From contig JAJDUT010000135.1 of NCBI GenBank assembly GCA_022826515.1, forward strand, positions 1-64,000: a stretch of 64,000 nt of DNA, read 5' to 3'. This DNA comes from Candidatus Latescibacterota bacterium. Lineage in GTDB: Bacteria > Latescibacterota > UBA2968 > UBA8231. Position 1 is the first letter of the stretch. Every line of letters begins with the position of its first letter. Of the stretch, positions 51,929 through 61,594 are shown piece by piece. The notes beneath the pieces were generated by a model. The model searched no databases, had not been told where the DNA came from, and saw nothing but the letters and a program-made list of their open reading frames with translations. A program made the position numbers and the translations under genes.

Positions 51929-52873
51929 TTAAGCCGCCAGCAGGGCCCTTAGGTGAGCGGCCACCGAAGCGGCAGTCCCCTCTAAGTCGTATCCGCCCTC
52001 TAGCAAGGAGACGATGCGGCCCTCGCAGTGGCGGGTGGCGAGCTGGAGCACTAACTCGGTTAGCTGACCATAGCCTTCTGCGCTGAGCAGGATCTGCCCG
52101 AGGGGGTCGTTGCGATGGGCGTCAAAACCGGCCGACAAGAGGATGAAGTCGGGTCGGAACTGGTCTATAGCTGGAATGATGGTGTTGGTGAAGTGGCCGA
52201 GGTAATCGGCATCGGTGCTGCCAGCCGGAACCGGGATGTTCAAGGTTTGGCCGTGGCCCGCTCCTATCCCGCGCTCGTCGGCTGTACCAGTACCCGGATA
52301 GAGGGGAGATTGGTGGATGCTGCTAAAAAACACGGAGCCGTCTTCTTCAAAGATGTGCTGTGTGCCATTGCCGTGATGGACGTCCCAGTCGATAATCGCC
52401 ACTTTGTCGCAGCCGCATTCAGCCCGCAGGTAATGAGCGGCGACCGCCGCATTATTGAAAAAGCAAAAGCCCATGATTTGCTCGACTTCGGCGTGATGGC
52501 CCGGAGGCCGCATACAGCAAAAGGCGTGGTCGGCGTGGCCGGCGAGTAGGGCGTCGATGGCGGTTAAGGGAGCTCCGGCCGCTAGGAGGGCGGCACGGTA
52601 CGTGTCTGAAGAGAATTCGCTATCACGGCTCACATAGACGGAATACTCGACCTGTGCGAGGTCCGCTACTCGGTCCAAGTGGACTGGCGAGTGGGCTCTG
52701 AGCAGGGCGCGACGCGGTGCTGGCTGCGGCTGGAGGTGCAGCATTTCGTCCCACAGCGAGCGATCTTTTAGATGTTGGACAATGGATTCCAAGCGCACGC
52801 GGCGCTCTGGATGCCCCGCGCCCGTGTCGTGCAACAAGACGTCGGGGTGATAGATCAAGGCCGTCCTAGCCAC
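51929..52873 (-). CDS. Histone-deacetylase-superfamily protein (acetoin/polyamine amidohydrolase type)
   Basis: 314 residues from GTG. The active-site motifs are RPPGHHAE (His pair), IIDWDVHHGNGTQHIF (zinc ligands Asp and His), LSAGFDAHRNDPLG (Asp ligand) and EGGYDLEG. Bacterial members remove acetyl groups from acetylpolyamines, acetoin-pathway proteins or other acyl-lysines. It overlaps the Nudix gene by 8 bp. The terminator at 51699-51730 probably ends the transcript. Confidence 0.93.
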   Translation of the reverse strand: MARTALIYHPDVLLHDTGAGHPERRVRLESIVQHLKDRSLWDEMLHLQPQPAPRRALLRAHSPVHLDRVADLAQVEYSVYVSRDSEFSSDTYRAALLAAGAPLTAIDALLAGHADHAFCCMRPPGHHAEVEQIMGFCFFNNAAVAAHYLRAECGCDKVAIIDWDVHHGNGTQHIFEEDGSVFFSSIHQSPLYPGTGTADERGIGAGHGQTLNIPVPAGSTDADYLGHFTNTIIPAIDQFRPDFILLSAGFDAHRNDPLGQILLSAEGYGQLTELVLQLATRHCEGRIVSLLEGGYDLEGTAASVAAHLRALLAA

Positions 52874-53327
52874 AGTTTACCACTTCTCCTGCGTCGATGG
52901 ATGCAATGGCGCGGCGTCCGAGGATGCGGATGTCTTCGGCGATGGCCGCATCGCCCAAGGCGGCGTGGTCGCACCAGCGCAATTGCGTGGATTCGCGGGG
53001 GTTGACGCGGGCGTGTCCACTTATGACGCGGCTAAAGTAAATCAGGTCTATGTGCTGATGGCCCGGTTCGATGTCCTCTAGGAGGATACACGCGGGTTGG
53101 TACAGGACGGCAACTTGTCCCCACTGCTCTTGTCGGCCCAACAACTCGACGGTCAGACCAGTTTCTTCGCGCACTTCGCGGAGGGCGGCTTCTTCAGGCA
53201 GTTCGCCTGGGTCGATGTGGCCGCCTGGGGGCAGCCAAGCCTGCATTTTCTTGTGCCACAGCAAGAGGGTAGCTCCCTCGTGGACGACAAAGGTCGTCGC
53301 CGTAAAGTCGCGGGTGATTGCCGTCAA
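52866..53327 (-). CDS. Nudix hydrolase
   Basis: 153 residues from TTG; no other start fits. The Nudix box is complete: GGHIDPGELPEEAALREV followed by REETGL (G-x5-E-x7-REUXEE). It hydrolyses a nucleoside diphosphate linked to another group. Substrate unknown. The 3' end overlaps the HDAC-family start by 8 bp, so the two are coupled. Confidence 0.92.
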   Translation of the reverse strand: MTAITRDFTATTFVVHEGATLLLWHKKMQAWLPPGGHIDPGELPEEAALREVREETGLTVELLGRQEQWGQVAVLYQPACILLEDIEPGHQHIDLIYFSRVISGHARVNPRESTQLRWCDHAALGDAAIAEDIRILGRRAIASIDAGEVVNCG

Positions 53328-53442
53328 GGTGTCCGCTCGTCGCGCGTTTGATGGAGAAAAAACAAGGCGTTTGCAGTGCGCCGGAGGTCAATATAGCCGG
53401 TCACTTGGTGGAACGAAAGCTCGCGATAGCTCCCGCGCTGCA

Positions 53443-53470
53443 TTGACCAGCTTTTCTCGCCAATTATTTT
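53443..53470 (+). promoter_or_regulatory. Candidate promoter of the E2 gene
   Basis: TTGACC (53443-53448), 16 bp and TATTTT (53465-53470), 39 bp before the ATG at 53509. Confidence 0.5.
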
Positions 53471-53508
53471 ACAAGGCTGACTTTGCATCCCTTTAGACTG
53501 AGAGAGAT

Positions 53509-54798
53509 ATGGCTACTGAGATCGTCATGCCCAAATTGGGGCTGACCATGGAAAGCGGCGCAATAAGCGCTTGGTTGGTAGAAGAAGGCCAGGAAGTACA
53601 AAAGGGCCAGGCCTTGTTGGAAATCGCCACCGACAAGGTGACGATGGAAGTCGAGGCGCAGGCCGATGGAATTCTGCGTAAAATTCTGGTGCCGGTCGGA
53701 CAGGAAGTACCGGTATCGACGACGATCGGCGTCATCGCTACTGCTGACGAAGACATCGACTCGTACGTCGCCGCTGCTCCGAGCGGCCCAGCTCCATCGC
53801 CGTCCCCGGCTCCTGCTACTACTCCGAGCGACTCGGCTCCACCGGCAACTCCAGCTCCTGCCGCTGCTCCACCGTCAACTTCGGCTCCGCCAACCCCAGC
53901 CTCGCTAAGCCCAACTCCACAGGCTCCAGCCCCCTCCGTTGCTACCGACGGGCGGCGGCCGCATAAGACCTCGCCCAAAGCGCGCAAAATAGCTGCCGAG
54001 CACGGACTCGACCTGGCCGGCGTCAATGGCAGTGGTCCCGGTGGCCGGATCGTCAGTGCCGATGTGCTGGCCTTGGTCGAACAAGCCCGGCTAGCCCCGG
54101 CTCCGACCCCAGCAGTCCCGGTCGCCGAAGGGCTGATTGAGTTGAGCCGGGCCGAGCAAGTGGCCGCCGAGCGGCTGACGGCCAGCTACCAACAGATCCC
54201 ACACATTCACATCAGCATGGACGTGTCGGCCGTGTGGTTGCAGCAATTCCGCACCGGTTACCAACTCGAAGGCAAGAAAATCTCCTTCAACGATTTGATC
54301 GTCAAAGCCACGGCCCGCACCCTCGGGGAATTCCCGCGCGTCAACAGCTTGGAAGAGGGCGGTCATTTTCGCTATGCCTCCCAAATCAACATCGGCGTTG
54401 CCGTGGCGGCCGAGCAGGGCTTGGTGGTTCCGGTTATTCGCGACGCAGCCGAAAAGACGATCGAGGAAATCGCCTTAGAAGGAACGCGGCTGATCGACGC
54501 CGCACGCCGTGGCCAGTTGCAGCCCGACGATATGCTGGGCGGCACCTTCACCATCTCGAATTTGGGTATGTTCGGCGTCTCCCGTTTTACCGCGATCATC
54601 AATCCCCCCCAAGTGGCGATCTTGGCTGTCGGGGCCATAGAGAACCGGGTGGTAGCTTCAGGAGCAGACGCATTTGCCGTGCGCCCGCAACTGACCTTGA
54701 CGCTGGCCGCGGATCACCGCGTCGTCGATGGCGCGCTGGCCGCCCGTTTCCTCGCGCGGCTCAAGGAGGTACTAGAAACACCCGGCCTGCTCGGTTAG
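53509..54798 (+). CDS. Dihydrolipoamide acyltransferase (2-oxoacid dehydrogenase E2)
   Basis: 429 residues. A lipoyl domain (1-75; lipoylated K43 in ATDKVTMEVE) leads into a Pro/Ala/Ser linker (about 88-145). An E1/E3-binding domain follows (about 150-187, TSPKARKIAAEHGLDLAGVN), then the catalytic acyltransferase domain with LAADHRVVDGALAARFLARL. It moves an acyl group from lipoate to CoA. No E1 or E3 gene is adjacent, so the complex (pyruvate, branched-chain or acetoin) cannot be named. The linker is unusually repetitive. Confidence 0.92.
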   Translation: MATEIVMPKLGLTMESGAISAWLVEEGQEVQKGQALLEIATDKVTMEVEAQADGILRKILVPVGQEVPVSTTIGVIATADEDIDSYVAAAPSGPAPSPSPAPATTPSDSAPPATPAPAAAPPSTSAPPTPASLSPTPQAPAPSVATDGRRPHKTSPKARKIAAEHGLDLAGVNGSGPGGRIVSADVLALVEQARLAPAPTPAVPVAEGLIELSRAEQVAAERLTASYQQIPHIHISMDVSAVWLQQFRTGYQLEGKKISFNDLIVKATARTLGEFPRVNSLEEGGHFRYASQINIGVAVAAEQGLVVPVIRDAAEKTIEEIALEGTRLIDAARRGQLQPDDMLGGTFTISNLGMFGVSRFTAIINPPQVAILAVGAIENRVVASGADAFAVRPQLTLTLAADHRVVDGALAARFLARLKEVLETPGLLG

Positions 54799-54917
54799 CA
54801 GCCCCTCACCTTGACCCTATCTAGGCCGCCGGTTATCTTCAAAACCGCAAAAGTCAGGCCCTTTTACCCTTGTGTACCGGGGGTAGAAAAGCGCGTCCTG
54901 GCATCGGAAAACAACGC

Positions 54918-56828
54918 ATGAAATTCGAGAAAAAGACCCAGCTTTCCATTGCGTACGCCGTCCTTACGCTGCTCCTGCTCCTGAGTCTGCAAAACTATTT
55001 CGCCAACCAAGTTGAAACCCTTCCGTACAGCCAGTTCCGGGAGTGGATCAAAAGCGGACAGGTCATCGAGTGTACCTTCAGCGGCGAGTTTATTCACGGC
55101 CGCGCCAGCGTCGATGGCCAAGAGATCAGCTTCCGCACCGCGGTCATCGACGATCCCGAGCTCATCGGCCTGCTCGAAGAACACCAAGTTGAGTTCACCC
55201 GCCAGCCTAGCAACAATTGGTTCACGCAGCTTTTGTCGTGGATTTTGCCCGCGCTGATCTTCGTGGGGATTTGGCTGTTTATCATCCGTCGCATGAGCGG
55301 GGGAGGCGGCCTGATGTCCATTGGCAAGAGCAAGGCCAAGGTGTACATGGAGAAGGGGACGGGCATTACTTTCGACGACGTGGCTGGCATTCAAGAAGCC
55401 AAAGAAGAACTGCTGGAGATCGTCGAGTTTTTGCGCACCCCCGAGCGGTTTCAGGCTCTCGGCGGCCGGATCCCACGCGGCGTCTTGCTCGTGGGGCCGC
55501 CGGGTACGGGTAAGACGCTGTTGGCCAAGGCCGTCGCTGGCGAGGCGAGCGTGCCCTTTTTCTCACTCAGCGGCTCCGATTTTGTCGAGATGTTTGTCGG
55601 GGTAGGGGCCGCGCGCGTGCGCGACCTTTTTGATCAGGCCAAGAAACACGCCCCGGCCATTATTTTCATCGACGAGCTCGATGCCTTGGGCAAGGCCCGG
55701 GGGGCTGGCTCGTTTGGCGGCCACGACGAGCGCGAGCAGACGCTCAACCAACTCCTCACCGAGCTCGACGGTTTCGACACCAACGCCGGCGTGATCCTCA
55801 TGGCGGCGACTAACCGACCGGAGATCCTCGACCCGGCCTTGCTGCGTCCCGGCCGCTTCGACCGCACGGTGGCCGTGGATCGGCCCGATGTCAAGGGGCG
55901 CGCCGCCATCCTCCAGATCCACGCCAAGGAAGTCAAGCTGGCCCCGGACGTAGATCTATACAAACTAGCCGTGCGCACGCCGGGTTTCGCCGGTGCGGAC
56001 TTGGCCAATATCGTCAACGAAGCGGCTCTCTTGGCGGCGCGGCGAGATAAAAATTCCATCACCATGTCCGAATTGGAAGAGGCAATCGAGCGCTCGGTGG
56101 CCGGGCTAGAGCGCAAAAGCCGCGTGCTCAACGAGAAGGAACGCCGGATCGTCGCGTACCACGAGGCCGGACACGCCATCGTCGGCGAGATTTTGCCTGA
56201 AGCTAATCCCGTGCAGAAGATCTCCATTGTATCGCGGGGCATCGCTGCCTTGGGCTACACGCTGAACATGCCGCTGGAGGATCGCTATCTAATGACCAAG
56301 GAGGAATTGCGGGATACCTTGGCGGCGATTTTGGGCGGTCGGGCGGCCGAGGAGATCGTCTTTGGCGAAATATCCACCGGCGCGGCCAACGACTTGCAGC
56401 AGGCCACGCAAATGGCCGAGCGGATGGTCAAAGAATTCGGCATGAGCCAGCGCATCGGCTTGGTCGCCCACCGCACGGACCGCTCGCAACAGTTATTGGG
56501 CATGCCCTCGGCCGACCGCCCGTACAGCGACGAGACAGCCAAGCTCATCGACGAAGAAATTAAGGGCATCATCGGCGAGGGGTACACGCGGGCCAAGGAC
56601 CTACTCACCCAGCATCGGCAGGCGATGGAGGATGTCGTCGAGATACTCTTTGAGAACGAGGTGATGGACGGCGACCAACTGCGTAATTTGCTCGCAGAGA
56701 ACGGGATAGAACTGCCACCTAGGCCCAAACAAGAAGCGCCGCCCGACAGCCCCTCCGCCGAGCCACAGGCCAATGGCAATGCTCCGCAGTCGGAAGAGCC
56801 AGAAAAGGAAGAGCGCGAGGTCTCCTAG
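54918..56828 (+). CDS. ftsH: ATP-dependent zinc metalloprotease FtsH
   Basis: 636 residues from the ATG at [13 protein letters not shown]; the frame is open upstream from a TTG at 54870. Two TM helices (about 9-26 and 103-122) flank a periplasmic domain. The AAA domain has Walker [17 protein letters not shown], Walker [12 protein letters not shown] and the second region of homology [20 protein letters not shown]. The protease domain has the zinc motif HEAGH. The C-terminal 35 residues are Pro/Glu-rich. It degrades unneeded membrane and cytoplasmic proteins. Confidence 0.96.
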   Translation: MKFEKKTQLSIAYAVLTLLLLLSLQNYFANQVETLPYSQFREWIKSGQVIECTFSGEFIHGRASVDGQEISFRTAVIDDPELIGLLEEHQVEFTRQPSNNWFTQLLSWILPALIFVGIWLFIIRRMSGGGGLMSIGKSKAKVYMEKGTGITFDDVAGIQEAKEELLEIVEFLRTPERFQALGGRIPRGVLLVGPPGTGKTLLAKAVAGEASVPFFSLSGSDFVEMFVGVGAARVRDLFDQAKKHAPAIIFIDELDALGKARGAGSFGGHDEREQTLNQLLTELDGFDTNAGVILMAATNRPEILDPALLRPGRFDRTVAVDRPDVKGRAAILQIHAKEVKLAPDVDLYKLAVRTPGFAGADLANIVNEAALLAARRDKNSITMSELEEAIERSVAGLERKSRVLNEKERRIVAYHEAGHAIVGEILPEANPVQKISIVSRGIAALGYTLNMPLEDRYLMTKEELRDTLAAILGGRAAEEIVFGEISTGAANDLQQATQMAERMVKEFGMSQRIGLVAHRTDRSQQLLGMPSADRPYSDETAKLIDEEIKGIIGEGYTRAKDLLTQHRQAMEDVVEILFENEVMDGDQLRNLLAENGIELPPRPKQEAPPDSPSAEPQANGNAPQSEEPEKEEREVS

Positions 56829-57280
56829 CCTACGGCGGCGATGACTTCCAGTTCGACGGCTGCTCCCAGCGGCAGGCTGGCGACGCCGACGGCCAAACGC
56901 GCGTGTATCCCCTTATCTCCCAAGACTGAGGCCAGCAGATCGGAAGCGCCATTGATCACGTTGGCGTGGGCCGTAAAACCGGGTGCCGCTGCTACATATC
57001 CTCCTAAGCGGACAATGGAGATCGCGTCGAGATCGTCGGTTTCGGCTTTGAGTATGCTCAGGGCGTTGAGGGCGCATAACTTGGCAGCCTCATATCCCGC
57101 TTCGACATCCAAGTCCTCGCCCACGATGCCCGCGTATTGGATCTGGCCGGCTAGTAGGGGTAACTGGCCTGAGACGAAGATCAAAGGGCCGCTTTGCACG
57201 GCGCGAGTATAGGAGCCGGCTGGTTGGGGCGGCGGAGGAAGTTGTAGGTTGAGGTCTCTTAGTTTTTCTTCCACAGACAT
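56825..57280 (-). CDS. ridA: RidA-family enamine/imine deaminase
   Basis: 151 residues from the ATG with GGGAGA in front; the longer upstream frame is not needed. YTRAVQSGPLIFVSGQLPLL, the substrate pocket, and a conserved C-terminal EVIAAVG are seen. The usual catalytic Arg of RidA lies in the IHARLAVGVASLPLGAAVEL block, where an Arg is present. It clears reactive enamines released by PLP enzymes. The stop overlaps the ftsH stop by 4 bp, convergent. Confidence 0.88.
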   Translation of the reverse strand: MSVEEKLRDLNLQLPPPPQPAGSYTRAVQSGPLIFVSGQLPLLAGQIQYAGIVGEDLDVEAGYEAAKLCALNALSILKAETDDLDAISIVRLGGYVAAAPGFTAHANVINGASDLLASVLGDKGIHARLAVGVASLPLGAAVELEVIAAVG

Positions 57281-57362
57281 GTTAAATCTCCCATGGCTTC
57301 GGGCTGGTTGGCGCGAGTAATATAGGACGCCTAATGCTTCCAGCAAGAGAGCGGTGCACAGT

Positions 57363-58580
57363 ATGAGATTCGCCAAAGGGAGCGTCCTCGAACCCTTGGC
57401 CAACAGGGATTTCGTGCGCCTGTGGCTGGCCAACGGCCTTTGGTGGCAGGCCATGTGGATGGAGATGCTGGCGCTGGGGTGGCTGGCGCTGGAGTTGACC
57501 AATTCTCCTTGGTGGGTCCAGGTCATCGGCTTTTACCGAGCCATCCCCCTGCTGATTATGGGTTTGTTCGGCGCGGTGATTACCGATCGCTTTAAGCGGC
57601 GCTACATCGTTTGGACTTTGCAGTTGGTCAATGTGCTGGGGACGGGGCTGTTGGCGCTCTTACTCTTTTTGGGGCGGCTTGAGCTGTGGCATTTGTCGGT
57701 GGTGTCGCTGACCTTGGGGGCCTCTTGGGCGCTGGATTGGCCGACCCGGCGCAGCATGGTGCCCGATCTAGTCGGCAAGTCCCGCACGGTCGATGCCATG
57801 GTGCTGGAGAACGTCATTCAGGGGTTTACGCGCATTGCTGGCCCCTTGGCGGCGGGCTATGTCACCGCGGCTTATGGCAGCTTGGGTGCGCTGTTGGTGC
57901 TGGTCGGGTTGGGCACCTTGGCGCTGTTTTTGTTGGGGGGCCTCAAGACAGATTCCAAGGCACCTAGTGCAAGCACGTGGGCGTCGGGGTGGGCCGGGCG
58001 GCAGGGGTGGGCCAGTATGCGGGCTTCTGCGCCGATATTCGGCGTTTTTCTCATCACGATCTTTATGAACGTCTGGGCTTTTCCCTACATGAACCTGCTA
58101 CCGGTTTTTGCGCGCGACGTATTCGGCCGCGGCCCGGAAGCTATGGGGTGGTTGGGCGCGGCTAGCGGGAGCGGGGCGATTGTGGGCTTGGCCGCGGTGC
58201 AGCTAAGCCGCAGCAAGCTGAGCAACGAATGGCTCTTTGTCGCTGGCTCGTTGCTGGCGTGTACGGGCATTGTCGCCTTTGCCTTTAGCGGGACTTTTGG
58301 CATTGCTTTGCTGATGCTGTTTTGCTCTGGATTGGGGCAGGCGGGCTTCAGCATTATGCAGAGCAGCATCATCTTGGTCGAATCCTCGGACGAGATGCGG
58401 AGCCGAGCGATGAGTACCTTGGTCGTGGCCATTGGCGTCGGCCCCTTTGGCCGTCTGCAGAGTGGGGCAATGGCCGAGACTTGGGGAGCACAAGGAGCGG
58501 CGGGTGTCATGGCCCTGCTGGCGGGGTTGGGGACTGTGGGAACGGCGGTTTTGGTACGGGGGTTTCTAGGTAAACGATAA
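57363..58580 (+). CDS. MFS transporter, enterobactin-exporter/DHA3-like
   Basis: 405 residues, about twelve TM helices. The loop 2-3 motif is GLFGAVITDRFKRRYIV and the N-terminus is FVRLWLANGLWWQAMWMEML, the pattern of EntS/MFS_3 exporters. It exports a small molecule by proton antiport. No siderophore or resistance genes are adjacent. It is divergent from ridA and precedes gdhA. Confidence 0.88.
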   Translation: MRFAKGSVLEPLANRDFVRLWLANGLWWQAMWMEMLALGWLALELTNSPWWVQVIGFYRAIPLLIMGLFGAVITDRFKRRYIVWTLQLVNVLGTGLLALLLFLGRLELWHLSVVSLTLGASWALDWPTRRSMVPDLVGKSRTVDAMVLENVIQGFTRIAGPLAAGYVTAAYGSLGALLVLVGLGTLALFLLGGLKTDSKAPSASTWASGWAGRQGWASMRASAPIFGVFLITIFMNVWAFPYMNLLPVFARDVFGRGPEAMGWLGAASGSGAIVGLAAVQLSRSKLSNEWLFVAGSLLACTGIVAFAFSGTFGIALLMLFCSGLGQAGFSIMQSSIILVESSDEMRSRAMSTLVVAIGVGPFGRLQSGAMAETWGAQGAAGVMALLAGLGTVGTAVLVRGFLGKR

Positions 58581-58652
58581 GTGGACGGATTCCCGATTGC
58601 GCGGTTCGTCCAGCGTATCTACCTTGCACATCCAATTAAAGGAGCATGTCCC

Positions 58653-59948
58653 ATGTCCCAGTCGTTGTTCAGCGACGCCAGCCAACGCTTGGACGAAGCG
58701 CTTGAGTACGCGTCCATTTCCGAGGACGCCATTGAGCGGCTCAAGTTGCCCAAGTCAAGTTTGAAAGTCTCCATCCCCGTGCGCATGGACAATGGCGAGT
58801 TGCGCATTTTCCCGGGCTACCGGGTGCGCTACGACGACACCCGAGGCCCAACCAAAGGCGGCATTCGCTACCACCAAGACGTGTCCAGCGACGAGGTCCA
58901 ATCCCTGGCCTTCTGGATGACCTTCAAGTGCGCGGTGGCCAATTTGCCCTTTGGCGGCGGCAAAGGCGGCATCACGGTCAATCCCAAGGAATTGTCCCCT
59001 TTTGAACTGGAACGACTCAGCCGGGGCTATATCGACGCCGTGGCCGACTTCATCGGCCCGGACATCGACATTCCAGCACCGGATGTCTATACCAATCAGA
59101 TGATTATGGGCTGGATGGTAGATCAGTACAGCATTATCAAGCGGCAGATCACCCCCGCAGTCATCACCGGCAAGCCTTTGACCATGGGGGGGAGTCTAGG
59201 GCGCGATACAGCGACTGCGATGGGAGCTTTTTTCACCATTGAGGCGACTTGGCCCAAGCTCAGCTTGAATGGCTCGCCGGCCGACACGACTGTGGCCGTG
59301 CAGGGCTTTGGCAATGCCGGAGCCATCGTCGCCGAATTGCTCTTTAACGCCGGTTACAAAGTCGTGGCCGTAAGCGACTCCAAGGGAGGTGTTTACCGGC
59401 GCGGAGGACTCGATGTTCCCAGCGTGCGCCAGTTCAAGGATTCGACCCGCACTCTCAAGGCAGTGTACTGCGAGGACAGTGTATGCAGCATCGTCGAGCA
59501 CGACACCATCACCAACGAGGAATTGCTCGCGCTCGACGTCGATATCCTGGCTCCGGCAGCCTTGGAAAACCAGATCACGGAAGCCAACGCCCGCGACATT
59601 AAGGCCAAGGCGGTGTACGAACTGGCCAATGGCCCCACCACGCCGGGTGCCGACGAGATCCTGCGCCAGCGGGACGTGATAGTATTTCCCGACATCTTGG
59701 TCAATGCCGGCGGTGTGGCGGTGAGCTATTTCGAGTGGGTGCAGAATCGCCAGGGCCTGTACTGGACCTTAGAACAGGTCAACCAGCGACTCAAGCAGAT
59801 GATGGTCGAGGAGACCGAGCGCATCTGGGCCATTGCCCAGGAGCAGGGCATAGCGCCACGCACTGCGGCGTACGTCCACGCCTTGAACCGGATCGGCGAC
59901 GCAGTTCAAGCCAAGGGCACTAAAGATTACTTTACCGATGGGCGGTAA
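58653..59948 (+). CDS. gdhA: Glutamate dehydrogenase (Glu/Leu/Phe/Val family)
   Basis: 431 residues from the ATG 8 bp after AAAGGAG. Substrate-site motifs are YDDTRGPTKGGIRYHQDV and LPFGGGKGGI (catalytic Lys), followed by the Asp in PAPDVYTNQMIMGW. The dinucleotide motif is VAVQGFGNAGAIVAELLFNA. It interconverts glutamate and 2-oxoglutarate with ammonia, or a branched-chain amino acid equivalent. The last 11 bases overlap the next gene, a tight coupling with an uncharacterised protein. Confidence 0.94.
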   Translation: MSQSLFSDASQRLDEALEYASISEDAIERLKLPKSSLKVSIPVRMDNGELRIFPGYRVRYDDTRGPTKGGIRYHQDVSSDEVQSLAFWMTFKCAVANLPFGGGKGGITVNPKELSPFELERLSRGYIDAVADFIGPDIDIPAPDVYTNQMIMGWMVDQYSIIKRQITPAVITGKPLTMGGSLGRDTATAMGAFFTIEATWPKLSLNGSPADTTVAVQGFGNAGAIVAELLFNAGYKVVAVSDSKGGVYRRGGLDVPSVRQFKDSTRTLKAVYCEDSVCSIVEHDTITNEELLALDVDILAPAALENQITEANARDIKAKAVYELANGPTTPGADEILRQRDVIVFPDILVNAGGVAVSYFEWVQNRQGLYWTLEQVNQRLKQMMVEETERIWAIAQEQGIAPRTAAYVHALNRIGDAVQAKGTKDYFTDGR

Positions 59949-60384
59949 CAAGAGTCACAGGTCGGCTCCCGCCCCCGACGCCCTAGATCACGCAGCCCTA
60001 GCTTTGGAACTTTTGCAAAGACAACCCGTTCTGGGGGACAAAATCTCCTCTGGGACCCACGTGCAAGGCCGGGAGGTCCCCGGCCTGCTGACCGAAGTTT
60101 TGCGTTTCCTCCACTTGGTCGCCACCGGCGACCAGGTTCTGACCCCGTCCCATCTCGTCGATCTAGCTTGGCACGAATTCATCCTCTGCACGCGCACTTA
60201 CAGCGCCTTCTGCCACCGGTACTTTGGCCGCATGATCCACCACCAACCCGGGGGCATGGAGGAAAAAAACAACAGCCAGTTCGACCAGACCCTGGCCCTG
60301 TACCAGCGCTACTTTGGCCCGCCTCCTGCGGCCTATTGGCTGCCCGGAGCCGACTGCGGGGCTTGCCGCAGCGCCAATTCCTAG
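59938..60384 (+). CDS. Uncharacterised protein with WHEFIL-type motif, coupled to gdhA
   Basis: 148 residues. The conserved block LAWHEFILCTRTYSAFC continues YFGRMIHHQPGG, with His and Cys residues spaced as in a metal-binding helix pair; GADCGACRS at the C-terminus adds a CxxC. The closest pattern I can recall is the DUF1399/glycine-rich-domain-like family, with W-H followed by an alcohol-type helix. No signal peptide. It overlaps gdhA by 11 bp and is followed 22 bp later by the Cys-tail gene. A two-gene cassette is likely. Confidence 0.7.
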   Translation: MGGNKSHRSAPAPDALDHAALALELLQRQPVLGDKISSGTHVQGREVPGLLTEVLRFLHLVATGDQVLTPSHLVDLAWHEFILCTRTYSAFCHRYFGRMIHHQPGGMEEKNNSQFDQTLALYQRYFGPPPAAYWLPGADCGACRSANS

Positions 60385-60406
60385 CCGCCCACCAAGGAGG
60401 ATTCCC

Positions 60407-61525
60407 ATGTACTTTAACGGCCAACTCGCCATTGACCCGTCCCAGGAGACCTTGGTCGAAAAGGTCAGACCCACTAAGGTCTTCGGTCGCATGCTCTACT
60501 ACCTGACTGCGGGTGGTCTGTCCGACCGAGAAGAACAAGAGACCTTCACCGCGGTGGCTATCTTGCAACAGCTCAATATGGCCCTGCGCTCTATGGGAGT
60601 GACCAATATCGTCCGCCTGACCAAGGACCAGTACGACTTCTACTTTGACGAGCAGGGCCTAGAGGATGATCTCAAGGACGCCATGGAACAGTTTCACATA
60701 GAGACCGACTACTACGAATCGGAATTGTTCGAGGCCCTCTATCTGGTCGTCGAGCACGCCGACCGGGAACTGACCTACCTCATTGAAATTGAGATCGACC
60801 GGCTCCATCCGCCGGATGTGTACCCCATTACCATCACCGTCAACGGCACGGCCAACGACTTTGCCCAACAGCCTGGGGAAAGCGCCGACCGCCTGCGCCA
60901 GCGCATGGAGCCCGTCTTTCGAGCTCAGGACGCGTACGAACAATTCCAGCGCCGGAAAGAAGCCCATTTCAGCCACTTTATCAGCAGCCTCAACCAAGCC
61001 GTGGCCACTTATATCAAATGCGACGATGTGCGCCAGACCCTCGACACTCGCGTCATTCGTCCCCGAGAGCCCGTGGACCGGCCCGAGCAATTGCGGGAGC
61101 GGCACACCGGGGCTGATACACCTCCCCTCTTCCACGGCTATCACGGCTTTGACGCGTTCTTTTTATACGCCTGGATGTGGTCGTCCATGTCATTCCACCA
61201 CAATATCCACTACCACGACGTATCCGTGGTGGACGAACAGGGCCAGACCGTATTCGATGTCGGAGCCGCGGGTTTCCACGCCGGGGAGGGCAATACCCTC
61301 AATCCAGAGGCCGACTTCGAGTCTCCGCCCGCCAGTGATGTCGAGTACCATGCGGACCACAGCTATCAGGACGGCCTTGATCAGACTGGCTCGGTCCAGG
61401 AAGCGAGCGCTGAGTCCGGCGAAAGTTCGTCGTGGCTGGATTTTGGTGGCGACAGCGGCGACAGTGGAGCGTCCTGCAGCTCGTGTAGCTCGTGCAGTAG
61501 TTGCAGTTCGTGCGGTGGCATCTGA
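60407..61525 (+). CDS. Uncharacterised protein ending in CxxC repeats, paired with the WHEFIL gene
   Basis: 372 residues from the ATG after AAGGAGG. An alpha/beta body (about 1-220) with LVVEHADRELTYLIEIEIDR is followed by an aromatic, His-rich segment (about 245-275, FHGYHGFDAFFLYAWMWSSM then SFHHNIHYHD), an acidic linker, and the tail SCSSCSSCSSCSSCGGI with five cysteines at CxxC spacing. The tail resembles metal- or cluster-binding, or lipidated or cross-linked, C-termini of unnamed bacterial families that end in Cys-Gly or Cys-Ser repeats. No signal peptide is seen. It probably works with the 59938-60384 product. Confidence 0.72.
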   Translation: MYFNGQLAIDPSQETLVEKVRPTKVFGRMLYYLTAGGLSDREEQETFTAVAILQQLNMALRSMGVTNIVRLTKDQYDFYFDEQGLEDDLKDAMEQFHIETDYYESELFEALYLVVEHADRELTYLIEIEIDRLHPPDVYPITITVNGTANDFAQQPGESADRLRQRMEPVFRAQDAYEQFQRRKEAHFSHFISSLNQAVATYIKCDDVRQTLDTRVIRPREPVDRPEQLRERHTGADTPPLFHGYHGFDAFFLYAWMWSSMSFHHNIHYHDVSVVDEQGQTVFDVGAAGFHAGEGNTLNPEADFESPPASDVEYHADHSYQDGLDQTGSVQEASAESGESSSWLDFGGDSGDSGASCSSCSSCSSCSSCGGI

Positions 61526-61594
61526 GGAGGGCAAGGCAGATGAAATCGACCGGCTCCACCCTCTGGACGTGACTGCCCCTCGAACACGTGCAGC

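Noticed and set aside
56825..57526. Longer RidA-family start with a hydrophobic segment
   Set aside because: The extra 82 residues run into the divergent MFS promoter region, and the ATG at 57280 has a good site and fits RidA length.
61488..61516. Short tandem repeat of Cys-Ser codons as a CRISPR-like or microsatellite element
   Set aside because: It is in frame and coding for the CxxC tail; unit length is 9 bp with no spacers. No CRISPR array is visible anywhere in the window.
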